Below are positions 8,918 to 17,056 of a stretch of 64,000 nucleotides of DNA, one piece after another (positions within the stretch are counted from its first letter, which is position 1; each line of letters opens with the position of its first letter). Under the pieces are notes generated by a model. It saw nothing but the letters and a program-made list of their open reading frames with translations, was not told the origin of the DNA and did not search any database. The DNA is from Muribaculaceae bacterium (GTDB lineage: Bacteria > Bacteroidota > Bacteroidia > Bacteroidales > Muribaculaceae): contig JAFYYU010000017.1 in assembly GCA_017557425.1 (NCBI GenBank), positions 186,001 to 250,000 on the forward strand, given 5' to 3'. The position numbers and the translations under genes are program-made.

Positions 8918-11900
8918 TTAGAAAGTCATGTTGATACCCAAAGAGAATGTGCGGGCACGGGGATACGGACCGTTATCGATGCGGGCACCATAGGTTGACA
9001 GGGGTACCTCGGGGTCAAGACCAGAATACTTGGTCAAGGTGAAAACGTTCTCGACCTGTCCGTAGACATTGAGCGCTGTCAAGCCCAGAGTCTGCATCCA
9101 GGGATGATCGAAACGGTAACCCAGCTTGATGTACTTACACTTGAAATAGGAACCGTCCTCAACAAAGTAGGTGGACATGCGGGTCTCATTATTGTCGTCA
9201 ACGGTAGTCAGGGCAGGAATAGATGCGCCTGTGTTCTCGGGAGTCCATGCATTGAGCACATCAACACCACGGTTGGTGTACAGGTTGCCATAGGTCATGA
9301 ACTCGGTCTGCTTACGCGTACCATTATATATATCATAGCCAAATTCGCCAGCAAAGAAGGTCGAAAGAGACCAGTTCTTGTAGTAGAGGCCCAGATTAAG
9401 ACCCATAGCGAAGTCGGGATTGGGGTCGCCGATAATGCAGCGGTCGTTGTCGTTCACGATACCGTCGCCGTTGATATCGCGGTAGATGAGACGGCCAACG
9501 CCCTTACCCTCCTGGATGGCATGGTTGCTCACCTGGTCGGCGTTCTGGTAAATACCGTCGCACACATAGCCGTAGTAAACGCCCATGGGCTGACCCTCGA
9601 TGAGACGGAAGTCACCACCGACGATGCTCACCTTGTCGTTATACTTCTGGAGCTTGTTGCGATACATTGAGAAGTTGTAGCTGGCATCCCAGGAGAAATC
9701 GCCGTACATGGGCGAATGGTAGCCCAGATTCAACTCGAAACCGTGGTTCTTCATCTCACCAGTGTTCACATATTTGGCAGCATTCTCACCTGCAACCGAG
9801 AGCACGGGAGGAATGGTGATCATGTCCTTGGTGTCCTTCCAGTAATAGTCAGCCGACAGGCTGATCTGATTGTTAAACAGATAAGCGTCGATACCGATGT
9901 TAGTCTGGGTAGTGGTCTCCCACTTCAGGTCGGGGTTACCAGTGGTGAGAACCTTGATACCGCTCACCGTGCCGGTGTTAGTACCGTTCAAGTCATAAGC
10001 ACCGTTACCGATATCATAAACGTAGGTTGAATAAGCAGCATAGTTGTTGGCAATTGCCGAGTTACCGTTCTGGCCCCAAGCGGCACGGATTTTCACGTTG
10101 CTAATGACGGGATTCTTTACCCAGAAACTCTCCTCCGAGATACGCCATGCAGCCGAGAATGCGGGGAAAATACCCGAATTGTGCTTGCTTGACAGACGCG
10201 AGGTCTGATCTCGGCGCAGTGTTGCCGAGAACAAGTAGCGGTCAGCATAATTATAGTCCACCTTGCCGAAGAGCGAGAACAAAGCCCATTCCTGCTTACC
10301 GCCGCCATTGGTCATTGTACCCGAACCAGAGCCAATCTGCATGTAGTCGACATCCTCAAAGGCATAGTCCTTGCGTGTGGCGGACAGGTCTTCATATACA
10401 TACTTTATGGCCTCGGTACCGGCAAGGAAAGTCAGGTGATGAACACCATTAATGTCCAGCAGGTAGTTTGCTGTGTTGGTCCAAGTCCAGGTATCGCCCT
10501 GGCCATAAGCGCGGCTCACGGCTCGGTTGCTCGAGATGTCACTGGGGCGGACGTTGCGGGTGAGCGCCTTATTAAGGAACTGGACATGCTCAATACCGAT
10601 ATTGCTCTTCAAGGTCAAACCCTTGATGGGCATGATGTCAATATAGGCGTTACCGAAGATGCGCCATGACGAGTTTTGGTTATCACGGGCATTGTAAAGT
10701 GTCTGCACGGGATTGTCAATGTCGCTACCCAACATGGCTACGGGGTCGGCAAACACACCTTCAGCCGAATAGATGGGAATTGCAGGATGCTGACGCATGG
10801 CGCTATAAGGAATGCCACGGTCACCATTAGTGTCGGCACCTCGATTGTCCCACTTCGCCACCATCAAGTTTTCACCCACGCGGATGTACTGGTTGAAGTT
10901 GTAGGTGGAGTTCACGCGTGCGCTGATGCGCTTGTAGAATGTGCGGTCCATCAAACCGTTCTGATTGATGTAGTTGCCCGAGAAAAGGTAGGAACCCTTT
11001 TCGCTGGCATTGGAGATGCTGGCCGAGATGTTGTGGGTCCACGCTGAGCTGTAAACTGCCTTCTGCCAATCGGTATCAGCAGTGGCGATGCCATTGACGC
11101 TGCTTACCAGCTGGGGAGTTGCTCCATTACCATACAATGCCGCTGCGGCCGTGGGGGCGATACCGTCGTTCTTTGCGGCCTGCCAGTAAGCCTGACCCCA
11201 CTGTGCTGCATTCAGCACATCAAATGTCCTGACAACTGTCTGCAAGGCTGCATTGTAGTTCAAGTTGATGGCCATGCGACCGTCCTTGCCTTTCTTGGTG
11301 GTAATAATAATGACACCGTTAGCAGCGCGGCTACCATAAATTGAAGCCGATGAAGCATCTTTCAGAACCTGAATGGATTCGATGTCATTGGCATTCAACG
11401 AATTCAGATTTTCGTTTGTAGCCACACCATCGATGACGTACAAGGGATCACAAGCATTGACGGTGCTCATACCACGCACGCGGATGGTTGAACTACCTCC
11501 ACCAGGAGCAGCATCGGTCACGATGTCAACACCCGAGAGTTTTCCCTGCATTGAGTTGAGCATGTTGGGGTCACTCTCGCTGATCGGGCCCTTCATGTCC
11601 ATCACAGCCACGGCACCGGTCAAGTCAGCCTTACGCTGTACCTGGTAACCGGTCACCACGAGTTCTTTTAACTCGACGGCGTTGTCCTTGAGGGTGATGG
11701 TCATACCGGGCTGTGCGGCCACTTCCATTTTCTCATAGCCAATATAGGAAACCACGAGCGTGGCACCCGGATTGACATTGATTACGAAATTGCCGTCAAA
11801 GTCAGTAACAGTACCATTGCTGGTACCTTTCTCAACCACAGTAGCGCCGATGACTGTTTCGCCAGTTTCATCGACAACAGTACCTGTGATTTCAGTCTGC

Positions 11901-11965
11901 GCATACATGAAAGTACACGTCAGCACAAGCATGAAGCTGAGTAGAAATCTTTTCAGTCCTTTCAT
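8918..11965 (-). CDS. susC: SusC-family TonB-dependent fructan transporter
   Basis: The protein has 1015 residues: a signal peptide ending near FMYAQ, an N-terminal carboxypeptidase-D-like extension (ITGTVVDETGETVIGATV), a TonB-box region near LVVTGYQVQ, and a plug with the SusC motifs VRGMSTVNACDPLYVIDG and SASIYGSRAANGVIIITTKKG. A full 22-strand barrel ends in the aromatic terminus FSLGINMTF. It moves fructo-oligosaccharides across the outer membrane with TonB energy. It is the first structural gene of the fructan operon, and the roughly 510-bp gap before it carries the promoter and two predicted small RNAs. The fructan substrate is inferred from the GH32 neighbours. Confidence 0.95.
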   Translation of the reverse strand: MKGLKRFLLSFMLVLTCTFMYAQTEITGTVVDETGETVIGATVVEKGTSNGTVTDFDGNFVINVNPGATLVVSYIGYEKMEVAAQPGMTITLKDNAVELKELVVTGYQVQRKADLTGAVAVMDMKGPISESDPNMLNSMQGKLSGVDIVTDAAPGGGSSTIRVRGMSTVNACDPLYVIDGVATNENLNSLNANDIESIQVLKDASSASIYGSRAANGVIIITTKKGKDGRMAINLNYNAALQTVVRTFDVLNAAQWGQAYWQAAKNDGIAPTAAAALYGNGATPQLVSSVNGIATADTDWQKAVYSSAWTHNISASISNASEKGSYLFSGNYINQNGLMDRTFYKRISARVNSTYNFNQYIRVGENLMVAKWDNRGADTNGDRGIPYSAMRQHPAIPIYSAEGVFADPVAMLGSDIDNPVQTLYNARDNQNSSWRIFGNAYIDIMPIKGLTLKSNIGIEHVQFLNKALTRNVRPSDISSNRAVSRAYGQGDTWTWTNTANYLLDINGVHHLTFLAGTEAIKYVYEDLSATRKDYAFEDVDYMQIGSGSGTMTNGGGKQEWALFSLFGKVDYNYADRYLFSATLRRDQTSRLSSKHNSGIFPAFSAAWRISEESFWVKNPVISNVKIRAAWGQNGNSAIANNYAAYSTYVYDIGNGAYDLNGTNTGTVSGIKVLTTGNPDLKWETTTQTNIGIDAYLFNNQISLSADYYWKDTKDMITIPPVLSVAGENAAKYVNTGEMKNHGFELNLGYHSPMYGDFSWDASYNFSMYRNKLQKYNDKVSIVGGDFRLIEGQPMGVYYGYVCDGIYQNADQVSNHAIQEGKGVGRLIYRDINGDGIVNDNDRCIIGDPNPDFAMGLNLGLYYKNWSLSTFFAGEFGYDIYNGTRKQTEFMTYGNLYTNRGVDVLNAWTPENTGASIPALTTVDDNNETRMSTYFVEDGSYFKCKYIKLGYRFDHPWMQTLGLTALNVYGQVENVFTLTKYSGLDPEVPLSTYGARIDNGPYPRARTFSLGINMTF

Positions 11966-12005
11966 TTTTGTTACGGTTTTGGTTAATACTATAAATTTTT
12001 TTCTG

Positions 12006-12013
12006 CAAAGTTA
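12006..12013 (-). promoter_or_regulatory. Probable -7 box of the fructan susC operon
   Basis: The minus strand reads TAACTTTG, a perfect match to the Bacteroidetes -7 consensus TAnnTTTG, 40 bp upstream of the susC start. No good -33 TTTG is seen at the usual spacing. That fits a promoter that needs an activator such as the adjacent hybrid regulator (inference). Confidence 0.5.
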
Positions 12014-12130
12014 ATTAGCTGAAATATTGCGAACTATCACTTTTCGTTCTTCTACTCGCAAATTTGATACAATGTAACTTTTTTGTTATTCAATGAACGA
12101 TTTTTACAAGTGTAATAGTTGTCGGGGTAG

Positions 12131-12138
12131 TACTTTTG
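12131..12138 (+). promoter_or_regulatory. -7 box for predicted small RNA A
   Basis: The plus strand reads TACTTTTG, matching TAnnTTTG exactly, with a predicted start near 12145. No clear -33 element is present. It points away from susC into a structured noncoding stretch that ends in a T-run at 12234-12238. Confidence 0.45.
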
Positions 12139-12144
12139 CATATC

Positions 12145-12239
12145 AGAAATAGCAAAAGGTGTGGACTTTTCCGTTTCACTTTCGAATCAGGTCTGCGACA
12201 ACCGTAGAATAGATGAAACGTCAGTCCACACCATTTTTA
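12145..12239 (+). ncRNA. Predicted small RNA A, paired with convergent RNA B
   Basis: A 9-bp outer stem joins GGTGTGGAC (12158-12166) to GTCCACACC (12224-12232) and is followed by A and TTTTT, like an intrinsic terminator. A second stem joins CGTTTCA (12172-12178) to TGAAACG (12214-12220). The apical part holds TTTCGAATCA, CTGCGAC and GAATAG in order. The same three motifs occur in the same order, inside a similar stem with a T-run, on the opposite strand at 12246-12364. This repeated order argues that both are real, related RNAs and not random folding. Paralogous small RNAs beside polysaccharide loci are known in Bacteroides; membership in a named family was not established. Confidence 0.55.
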
Positions 12240-12245
12240 TGTCTC

Positions 12246-12364
12246 AATAAAAAGGTGATGTACTGAACTCCCTATTCCGTATAATCAAGGTCGCAGTTTG
12301 ATTCGAAAAGAGTCAGCAGTTCAGATCTTCCAAAATGTCTTTTATTTTCCTTCTTTAGCAAGAG
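12246..12364 (-). ncRNA. Predicted small RNA B, paralogue of RNA A
   Basis: Read on the minus strand, the RNA starts about 7 nt after the -7 box at 12371-12378. An outer stem is formed by CTGAACT (complement of 12318-12324) and AGTTCAG (complement of 12263-12269). It is extended by short GAT/ATC and GG/CC pairings up to a TTTTT run (complement of 12249-12253). The middle contains TTTCGAATCA, then CTGCGAC in the loop of a 6-bp AATCAA/TTGATT stem, then GAATAG, matching RNA A. It lies in the regulator-susC gap and ends about 280 bp before the susC start, so it is probably not simply the susC leader, although read-through is possible. Confidence 0.55.
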
Positions 12365-12370
12365 GATTTG

Positions 12371-12378
12371 CAAATATA
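12371..12378 (-). promoter_or_regulatory. -7 box for predicted small RNA B
   Basis: The minus strand reads TATATTTG, matching TAnnTTTG. A CTTG element lies 17 nt further upstream and may serve as a weak -33 box. It sits about 100 bp after the regulator stop codon and directs transcription towards susC, across predicted RNA B. Confidence 0.45.
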
Positions 12379-12477
12379 GCAATTTCCTTTCAAATCAAGA
12401 AACATATTCCATTAAAACTAGAATAAAAAGGAAATTGTTGATCACCTTATTGTTTGGCTGTACCAAAACCAGGTGCT

Positions 12478-14679
12478 TTACGCCTTGTTGCGAACATCTC
12501 CCGGCACCATGCCATACTCATCCTTGTAGCACTTGGTGAAATAAGATGGTGATGAGAATCCAACTTGATATGCAATTTCACTTACGGTGTACTCGGTAGT
12601 CACAAGAAGATGCTGAGCTTGTGACAGTCTCGCTCTACGCAAGAGATCCACCGGAGTGCATCCAGTCAATGCCTTCACCTTGCGATAGAGCTGAACACGA
12701 CTGAGCCTCATTTCGGCAGCCAAATCCTCAACACTCAAGTCACTGTTAGCCATACGCTCCTCCACTATCTTCTTGAAACGTGAAATAAAAGCGTCCTCCA
12801 ACTGTTCAACGGCAGAACTTGTTTGTGTGGTTGGCATTGTGGGCTTAGAGGTATCGTTCACTGAGGGCATGCCCCACAGATCCTTTAATTGGTGACGGCT
12901 ATGCAACAGATTACTGATACGCGCCTTCAACAATTCGGGTGAAAATGGTTTAGTGATATAGGCATCGGCACCGCTCTCGTAGCCTTCAATCTGATGCTGG
13001 TTTAAGGCTCGTGCAGTGAGAAGGATTACCGGGATGTGACTGGTTATCATGTCGCTCTTCACCTGTTGGCAGAACTCCAAACCATTCATTACGGGCATCA
13101 TCACATCAGAGACAATCAAGTCGGGCACATGTTCTCGGGCAACGTCAAGACCGTGCTGTCCGTCTTCGGCCTCAAGCAGACGGTATTTTCCCTGCAAAAT
13201 GCTATGCAGGTAAGCACGGATGTCAGCATTATCATCAACGAGCAACACGGTTGGGGCATCTTCATCCCCTTCGATGATTTCTGATTCGGTTGTAATAGGC
13301 TGCGTGATGGTTAAGGCATCAATCTGCTCACTTGACAGGCCAGGAGTTGACGTACCCACTTGGGCGTCAAGCATCTTGTTGATGAGTTGCGTGAGTTGAT
13401 GGGTGTTGCGCCGCACGATGGAGAACAGGCCGCTGGTTTCCTCGCCAGCATTCTTCATATCTTGTGTCTCGGCCAATTGCGTCAAGGGACCCTCGATGAG
13501 TGTCAGCGGAGTCCTTAACTCGTGGCTCACTTGGGTGTAGAAATCGAGTTGCTCCCGTTCCATTTTGGTTCGCTCGTCATGTATGCGGGCGCGCTGCAGA
13601 TAATACATGTAAATGCCGGCCAACAAGAGCAGCAACAAGGCAATGGTCGCGAGAGCCAGAAAAGTGAGCGTGCGCTGGTTGGCTAGTTGTTGAAGGTAAC
13701 CACTCGCTTTTTGATGCAGTTGATCAATATAATGAGACTGGCGCAATATCTCGTCACTTTCCATTAGTAGGACACGGGCATTTTCGCGGGTGACGAGCGC
13801 TGACATCAATTTTGTCTCTTTTTCATAGGGTTTGCCCTCAAGGATGTCAACAGCCAACTGAATCAACTGGTCTCCATGGGTCGGATAAATATAGGAAGCG
13901 TCCAGAAGTGAATCACGCACCTGCACAATTCCGCCATTTTCGCCAGGCAATCCATCGATTCCACAGAATAGCGGCAATGTTCCTCCAACATCAGCAAAAG
14001 CTTTGCGGGCACCCATCGCCGTGCGGTCATTCATTCCGAACACCAAATCAATCTTCTCACCGCTGTTCTTGGCGAGCCATTGCTTGACATTATTGTAGGC
14101 CGTTGGTTCAGTCCAGTCGCCCTGCAAGGCAGCCACAATCTGGATGCCGGGATGCGCTTCCAAAGCTTCACGGAAACCGTTATGGCGTTCGATAGCCGGT
14201 GAAGAGCCCTCTAATCCCATCACCTCAATGATACGTCCATGTTCATTCAAGCGTGTGGCTACATACTCTCCCATCAAGCGCCCAATCTCGTAGTTGTCGG
14301 CACCCATATAGGCAGTATATTTCTTTGAACTCGTTTTGCGTTCAAACACAATAACAGGAATACCCTTGTCGTATGCCCGATCTATCGCCGACGAAATTGT
14401 TGAGACCTGATTGGGTGCCACAATCAGCAAGTCAATACCCTCATTCACAAGGCTATCAATCTGCTGGACCTGGCGTTCATCGCTATCATCGGCCGTAGCA
14501 AACCGCAACTCAATATTTTCATGGAAATAGGCTCCAATGATCAATTCCGAGTTCTGTTTGTCACGCCAGATGTCATCAGAACACTGCGATACCCCGATTC
14601 GATATTTCTTCTCGTTTTGCGAGCATGAAGCCAACAACAAAATCAACAAGATAGTTATACAAAATTTCTGCTTGTGCAT
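12478..14679 (-). CDS. Hybrid two-component fructan regulator (sugar-binding sensor, HisKA, REC, AraC) lacking HATPase
   Basis: The start at 14679 is preferred over an ATG at 14739 because it opens a signal sequence (LLILLLASCS). The protein has 733 residues: a periplasmic LacI/ribose-binding-type domain (about 25-300, with FGMNDRTAMGARKAFADVG), a membrane helix (336-361), HisKA with SHELRTP (His386), a receiver domain (477-590, Asp525, Lys in TKPF) and an AraC DNA-binding domain (640-733). The kinase ATPase domain that normally lies between HisKA and the receiver is missing: only about 40 residues separate them, with no N, G1 or G2 boxes. The B. thetaiotaomicron levan regulator BT1754 has this sensor type, binds fructose and retains the ATPase domain. 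The protein should sense free fructose; how it would be phosphorylated is unclear. Confidence 0.88.
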   Translation of the reverse strand: MHKQKFCITILLILLLASCSQNEKKYRIGVSQCSDDIWRDKQNSELIIGAYFHENIELRFATADDSDERQVQQIDSLVNEGIDLLIVAPNQVSTISSAIDRAYDKGIPVIVFERKTSSKKYTAYMGADNYEIGRLMGEYVATRLNEHGRIIEVMGLEGSSPAIERHNGFREALEAHPGIQIVAALQGDWTEPTAYNNVKQWLAKNSGEKIDLVFGMNDRTAMGARKAFADVGGTLPLFCGIDGLPGENGGIVQVRDSLLDASYIYPTHGDQLIQLAVDILEGKPYEKETKLMSALVTRENARVLLMESDEILRQSHYIDQLHQKASGYLQQLANQRTLTFLALATIALLLLLLAGIYMYYLQRARIHDERTKMEREQLDFYTQVSHELRTPLTLIEGPLTQLAETQDMKNAGEETSGLFSIVRRNTHQLTQLINKMLDAQVGTSTPGLSSEQIDALTITQPITTESEIIEGDEDAPTVLLVDDNADIRAYLHSILQGKYRLLEAEDGQHGLDVAREHVPDLIVSDVMMPVMNGLEFCQQVKSDMITSHIPVILLTARALNQHQIEGYESGADAYITKPFSPELLKARISNLLHSRHQLKDLWGMPSVNDTSKPTMPTTQTSSAVEQLEDAFISRFKKIVEERMANSDLSVEDLAAEMRLSRVQLYRKVKALTGCTPVDLLRRARLSQAQHLLVTTEYTVSEIAYQVGFSSPSYFTKCYKDEYGMVPGDVRNKA

Positions 14680-14893
14680 TCTTTTTGTTTTTCTAATTTG
14701 CCACTCAACATCTATAAATCGAGTGTGGTTTAATATCAATCGTGCTGCAAATATTACATTTTTTTTAGAAATAACAAAATTTACTAGTCATTTTCTGATA
14801 ATTCATAGCCTAGCAACCGAAAAGAGACGAGGCCTATCACCCCTTCGACAATAGATCACGCCTCCAATCAAACTCTCTAGAAATGATGAGTTT

Positions 14894-14933
14894 AAAAAGG
14901 GGGAATAACCCCCCTTTTGTATTCCCCCTTTTT
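14894..14933 (-). terminator. Strong terminator hairpin downstream of the NRPS operon
   Basis: AAAAAGGGGGAATA (14894-14907) and TATTCCCCCTTTTT (14920-14933) form a perfect 14-bp stem with a 12-nt loop. On the minus strand the stem ends in TTTTT, so it terminates transcription leaving the phosphopantetheinyl transferase gene before the fructan regulator. The symmetric sequence would also work on the plus strand. The remaining gap, 14680-14893, holds the regulator's 5' region, in which no exact -7 box was found. Confidence 0.7.
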
Positions 14934-15052
14934 GTGATATAATAAGCATAGTTGCTGATATGACGTTTTAATCAAAATTCTTTAACACGCTGAAAATCAT
15001 TAAAATATAACATCAAGTATTAAAAAGTCATATCATTCTCAAGTTCCTCCAG

Positions 15053-15159
15053 CTCCACAAATCAATTTATAAGTTGCTGAAAATCAGCGACTTATATTTA
15101 TTTCATTGGATATCCATTACTATGGGTGTTATGGTTATTTTCTTTGAGGATTTGTGGAG
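15053..15159. repeat. 11-bp inverted repeat enclosing a 12-bp hairpin
   Basis: CTCCACAAATC at 15053-15063 is repeated inverted at 15149-15159. Between the arms, ATAAGTTGCTGA (15069-15080) and TCAGCGACTTAT (15084-15095) form a 12-bp stem (one G-T pair) with an AAA loop. The right arm lies inside the last codons of the phosphopantetheinyl transferase gene. It may be a 3' mRNA structure or the remnant of a short mobile repeat. No T-run follows the inner hairpin on the minus strand. Confidence 0.45.
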
Positions 15160-15719
15160 AGGGGGGTGGTGCAGGTGGTGTAGATGAAGCGGGGATGAAT
15201 GGTGGTGGTGAAGCGGTATTGGCTGGCGTTGGCGAGCATTCCTGCTGTGTCGCCGCCGTTATCGTCGCCCGTGAGTTTGAAAAGGCTTTCCTTCATGGTC
15301 CACAGGCGGGTAAAGGCGACCTTGGGGCGTGGCGAGGCTTCGATTTGCCGCATTTCACCGGCGCTCATCACGCGGCGAGCAACCTCGGGGCTGTAATGCC
15401 CTGTGGTCTCGATGTCGATGCCGATAGGACGGTCACTCACAGCCACGGCCACCGCCTCATGGCAGTGGCTCAGGCTGAAGTGGATGTCGGGATGGCCTTT
15501 AAGCAGGGGTTTGCCGCTGTTATCGTGGATAAACACGGGCAATTCATCGATGCCGTATTCCAGCAGCAGGGCACGCTGCAGCAGGCGGTAGGCGGCTATG
15601 CACAGTCGCTGGTCGCGCTCCTGGCGGTAGCGCAGGGCATATTCTCGCCGCTGCGGGCTGACCGCCGCCAATGCCTCGTCAAGGTCAAATCCGTCGATAT
15701 TCTCGTCGATATAAATCAC
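15135..15719 (-). CDS. Sfp-type 4'-phosphopantetheinyl transferase
   Basis: The 194-residue protein has the Sfp-superfamily motifs: GKPLL then HFSLSHC at about 70-85, the magnesium-binding GIDIE near residue 100, and FTRLWTMKESLFKL (WxxKE) near residues 138-150. It transfers the phosphopantetheine arm from coenzyme A to carrier-protein serines. Its start overlaps the MATE stop by 4 bp (ATGA), so it is translationally coupled as last gene of the NRPS operon. The natural substrates are the two T domains of that NRPS. At 194 residues it is somewhat shorter than Sfp itself, but the conserved core is complete. Confidence 0.93.
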   Translation of the reverse strand: MIYIDENIDGFDLDEALAAVSPQRREYALRYRQERDQRLCIAAYRLLQRALLLEYGIDELPVFIHDNSGKPLLKGHPDIHFSLSHCHEAVAVAVSDRPIGIDIETTGHYSPEVARRVMSAGEMRQIEASPRPKVAFTRLWTMKESLFKLTGDDNGGDTAGMLANASQYRFTTTIHPRFIYTTCTTPLSTNPQRK

Positions 15720-17050
15720 CGTTTCAACTCAAAACTGATATGCTGTCCCTTGTGCAGGGCAAAGATGATAGCTGCCTCGATCAGGTAGGCGATGAGGTAG
15801 CTGTGCCAGATGTATTGCGGCAGCATACGCGCCATGAGCCACAGCACAGGAATCACCGTCAGCGACAGGGCAAATGAGATGAACAGCGCCATGCGGTGGT
15901 GGCTGTAGAGCTTGTAGACAATCATCAGCACGTAGATGTAGCAGAAGGGGATGAAACTCAAAGCAAACACGCGCAGAGCCTGGTTACTCTGGGCCAGCAT
16001 GTCGGGCTCGTCACAGCCGAACAGCCGTGCGATGCCCTGCGGGAAGATCCACACGAGCAGGCAGGTGATGACCATGGCCGTGGTGATGAAGCGGAAGGCC
16101 CGCTTGATGACCGTGCGAACGCCCTCGTTGTCGCCCTTGCCCACCTGGATGGCACCCAACGACTGCAGCGTCTGGCACGTTCCCGACAGGAACAGGTTAT
16201 AGACCTGCAAGAGGTTCATACACAGGGCAAACACAAATATACCTGTGCGGCCCGTGGTGGACAACACGATGCTGTTGGCGCTGAACAGGAGCAAGGTCAG
16301 GCAGATCGAGGCCACGGCAAGCGGTGCCCCCTGCGAAACAATGCGTTTCCACGAGGCTGCAAGCCCGTCGGTCGAGAAAACGGGAACCAGGCGGCGGTTC
16401 TCGGGTTTACGCCAATGGGTAAGCAGGATGGCGATACCCACCAGATGCCCCACCACCGTCGCAGCCGACGATCCCGTGATGCCCCAGCCAAAGAACTTGA
16501 TGAATACGATATCCAGCAGCAGATTCACGGCATTGTCGATAATCACCGCCAGCGACACCAGCCGCGGGCTGCCGTCAACACCCACCATGGTTGACAGGCC
16601 CCACATGAGGATAAACGCAGGGTTACCGATGAGCAGTACCTGCATGTAGTCCTGTGCCAAGGGCAGGATCTGCTCGTTGCTGCACAGCAGGCGTGCCGTC
16701 TGGTACGGGAACATCAATCCGCCGACAATTGCCAATACGAGGCACAGTCCCAAACTCAGCGACAAGGCACGGGTAAAGAAACGACGAGCATCATCGATTT
16801 TCTTCTGCCCCAGCGCATAGGCCACCAGCATGCCCGCACCCGCATTGATGAGCAGGTGCAGGGTGAAGATGAACTGATTGATGGGCTTGGACAGGTTGAT
16901 GGCGCTCACGCCGTCCTCGCTGATGAGGTTGCCCACGATGATACCGTCGACCACATTGCCCAGGCAGCCTGACAGAGCCACCAGGATATATGCCCACAGG
17001 TAACGGTAGAACTGGGCGGTGATATTGTTGTCTTGCTCTTGCAGTTTCAT
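15716..17050 (-). CDS. MATE-family exporter of the NRPS operon
   Basis: The 444-residue, strongly hydrophobic protein has about 12 predicted helices in two MatE halves. Landmarks are GNVVDGIIVGNLISEDGVSAINLSKP in helices 1-2 (positions of conserved Gly and Asp in MATE proteins) and a repeat of this layout after about residue 230. It lies 6 bp after the NRPS stop and overlaps the transferase start. MATE proteins expel small organic molecules using sodium or proton gradients. In this operon the natural cargo would be the NRPS product, moved across the inner membrane (inference from context). Confidence 0.9.
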   Translation of the reverse strand: MKLQEQDNNITAQFYRYLWAYILVALSGCLGNVVDGIIVGNLISEDGVSAINLSKPINQFIFTLHLLINAGAGMLVAYALGQKKIDDARRFFTRALSLSLGLCLVLAIVGGLMFPYQTARLLCSNEQILPLAQDYMQVLLIGNPAFILMWGLSTMVGVDGSPRLVSLAVIIDNAVNLLLDIVFIKFFGWGITGSSAATVVGHLVGIAILLTHWRKPENRRLVPVFSTDGLAASWKRIVSQGAPLAVASICLTLLLFSANSIVLSTTGRTGIFVFALCMNLLQVYNLFLSGTCQTLQSLGAIQVGKGDNEGVRTVIKRAFRFITTAMVITCLLVWIFPQGIARLFGCDEPDMLAQSNQALRVFALSFIPFCYIYVLMIVYKLYSHHRMALFISFALSLTVIPVLWLMARMLPQYIWHSYLIAYLIEAAIIFALHKGQHISFELKR

Positions 17051-17056
17051 TGTCGA

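Noticed and set aside
12180..12308. TTCGAATC segments looking like tRNA T-loops
   Set aside because: No acceptor or anticodon stems and no tRNA-length fold around either copy; the paired small-RNA interpretation fits better.
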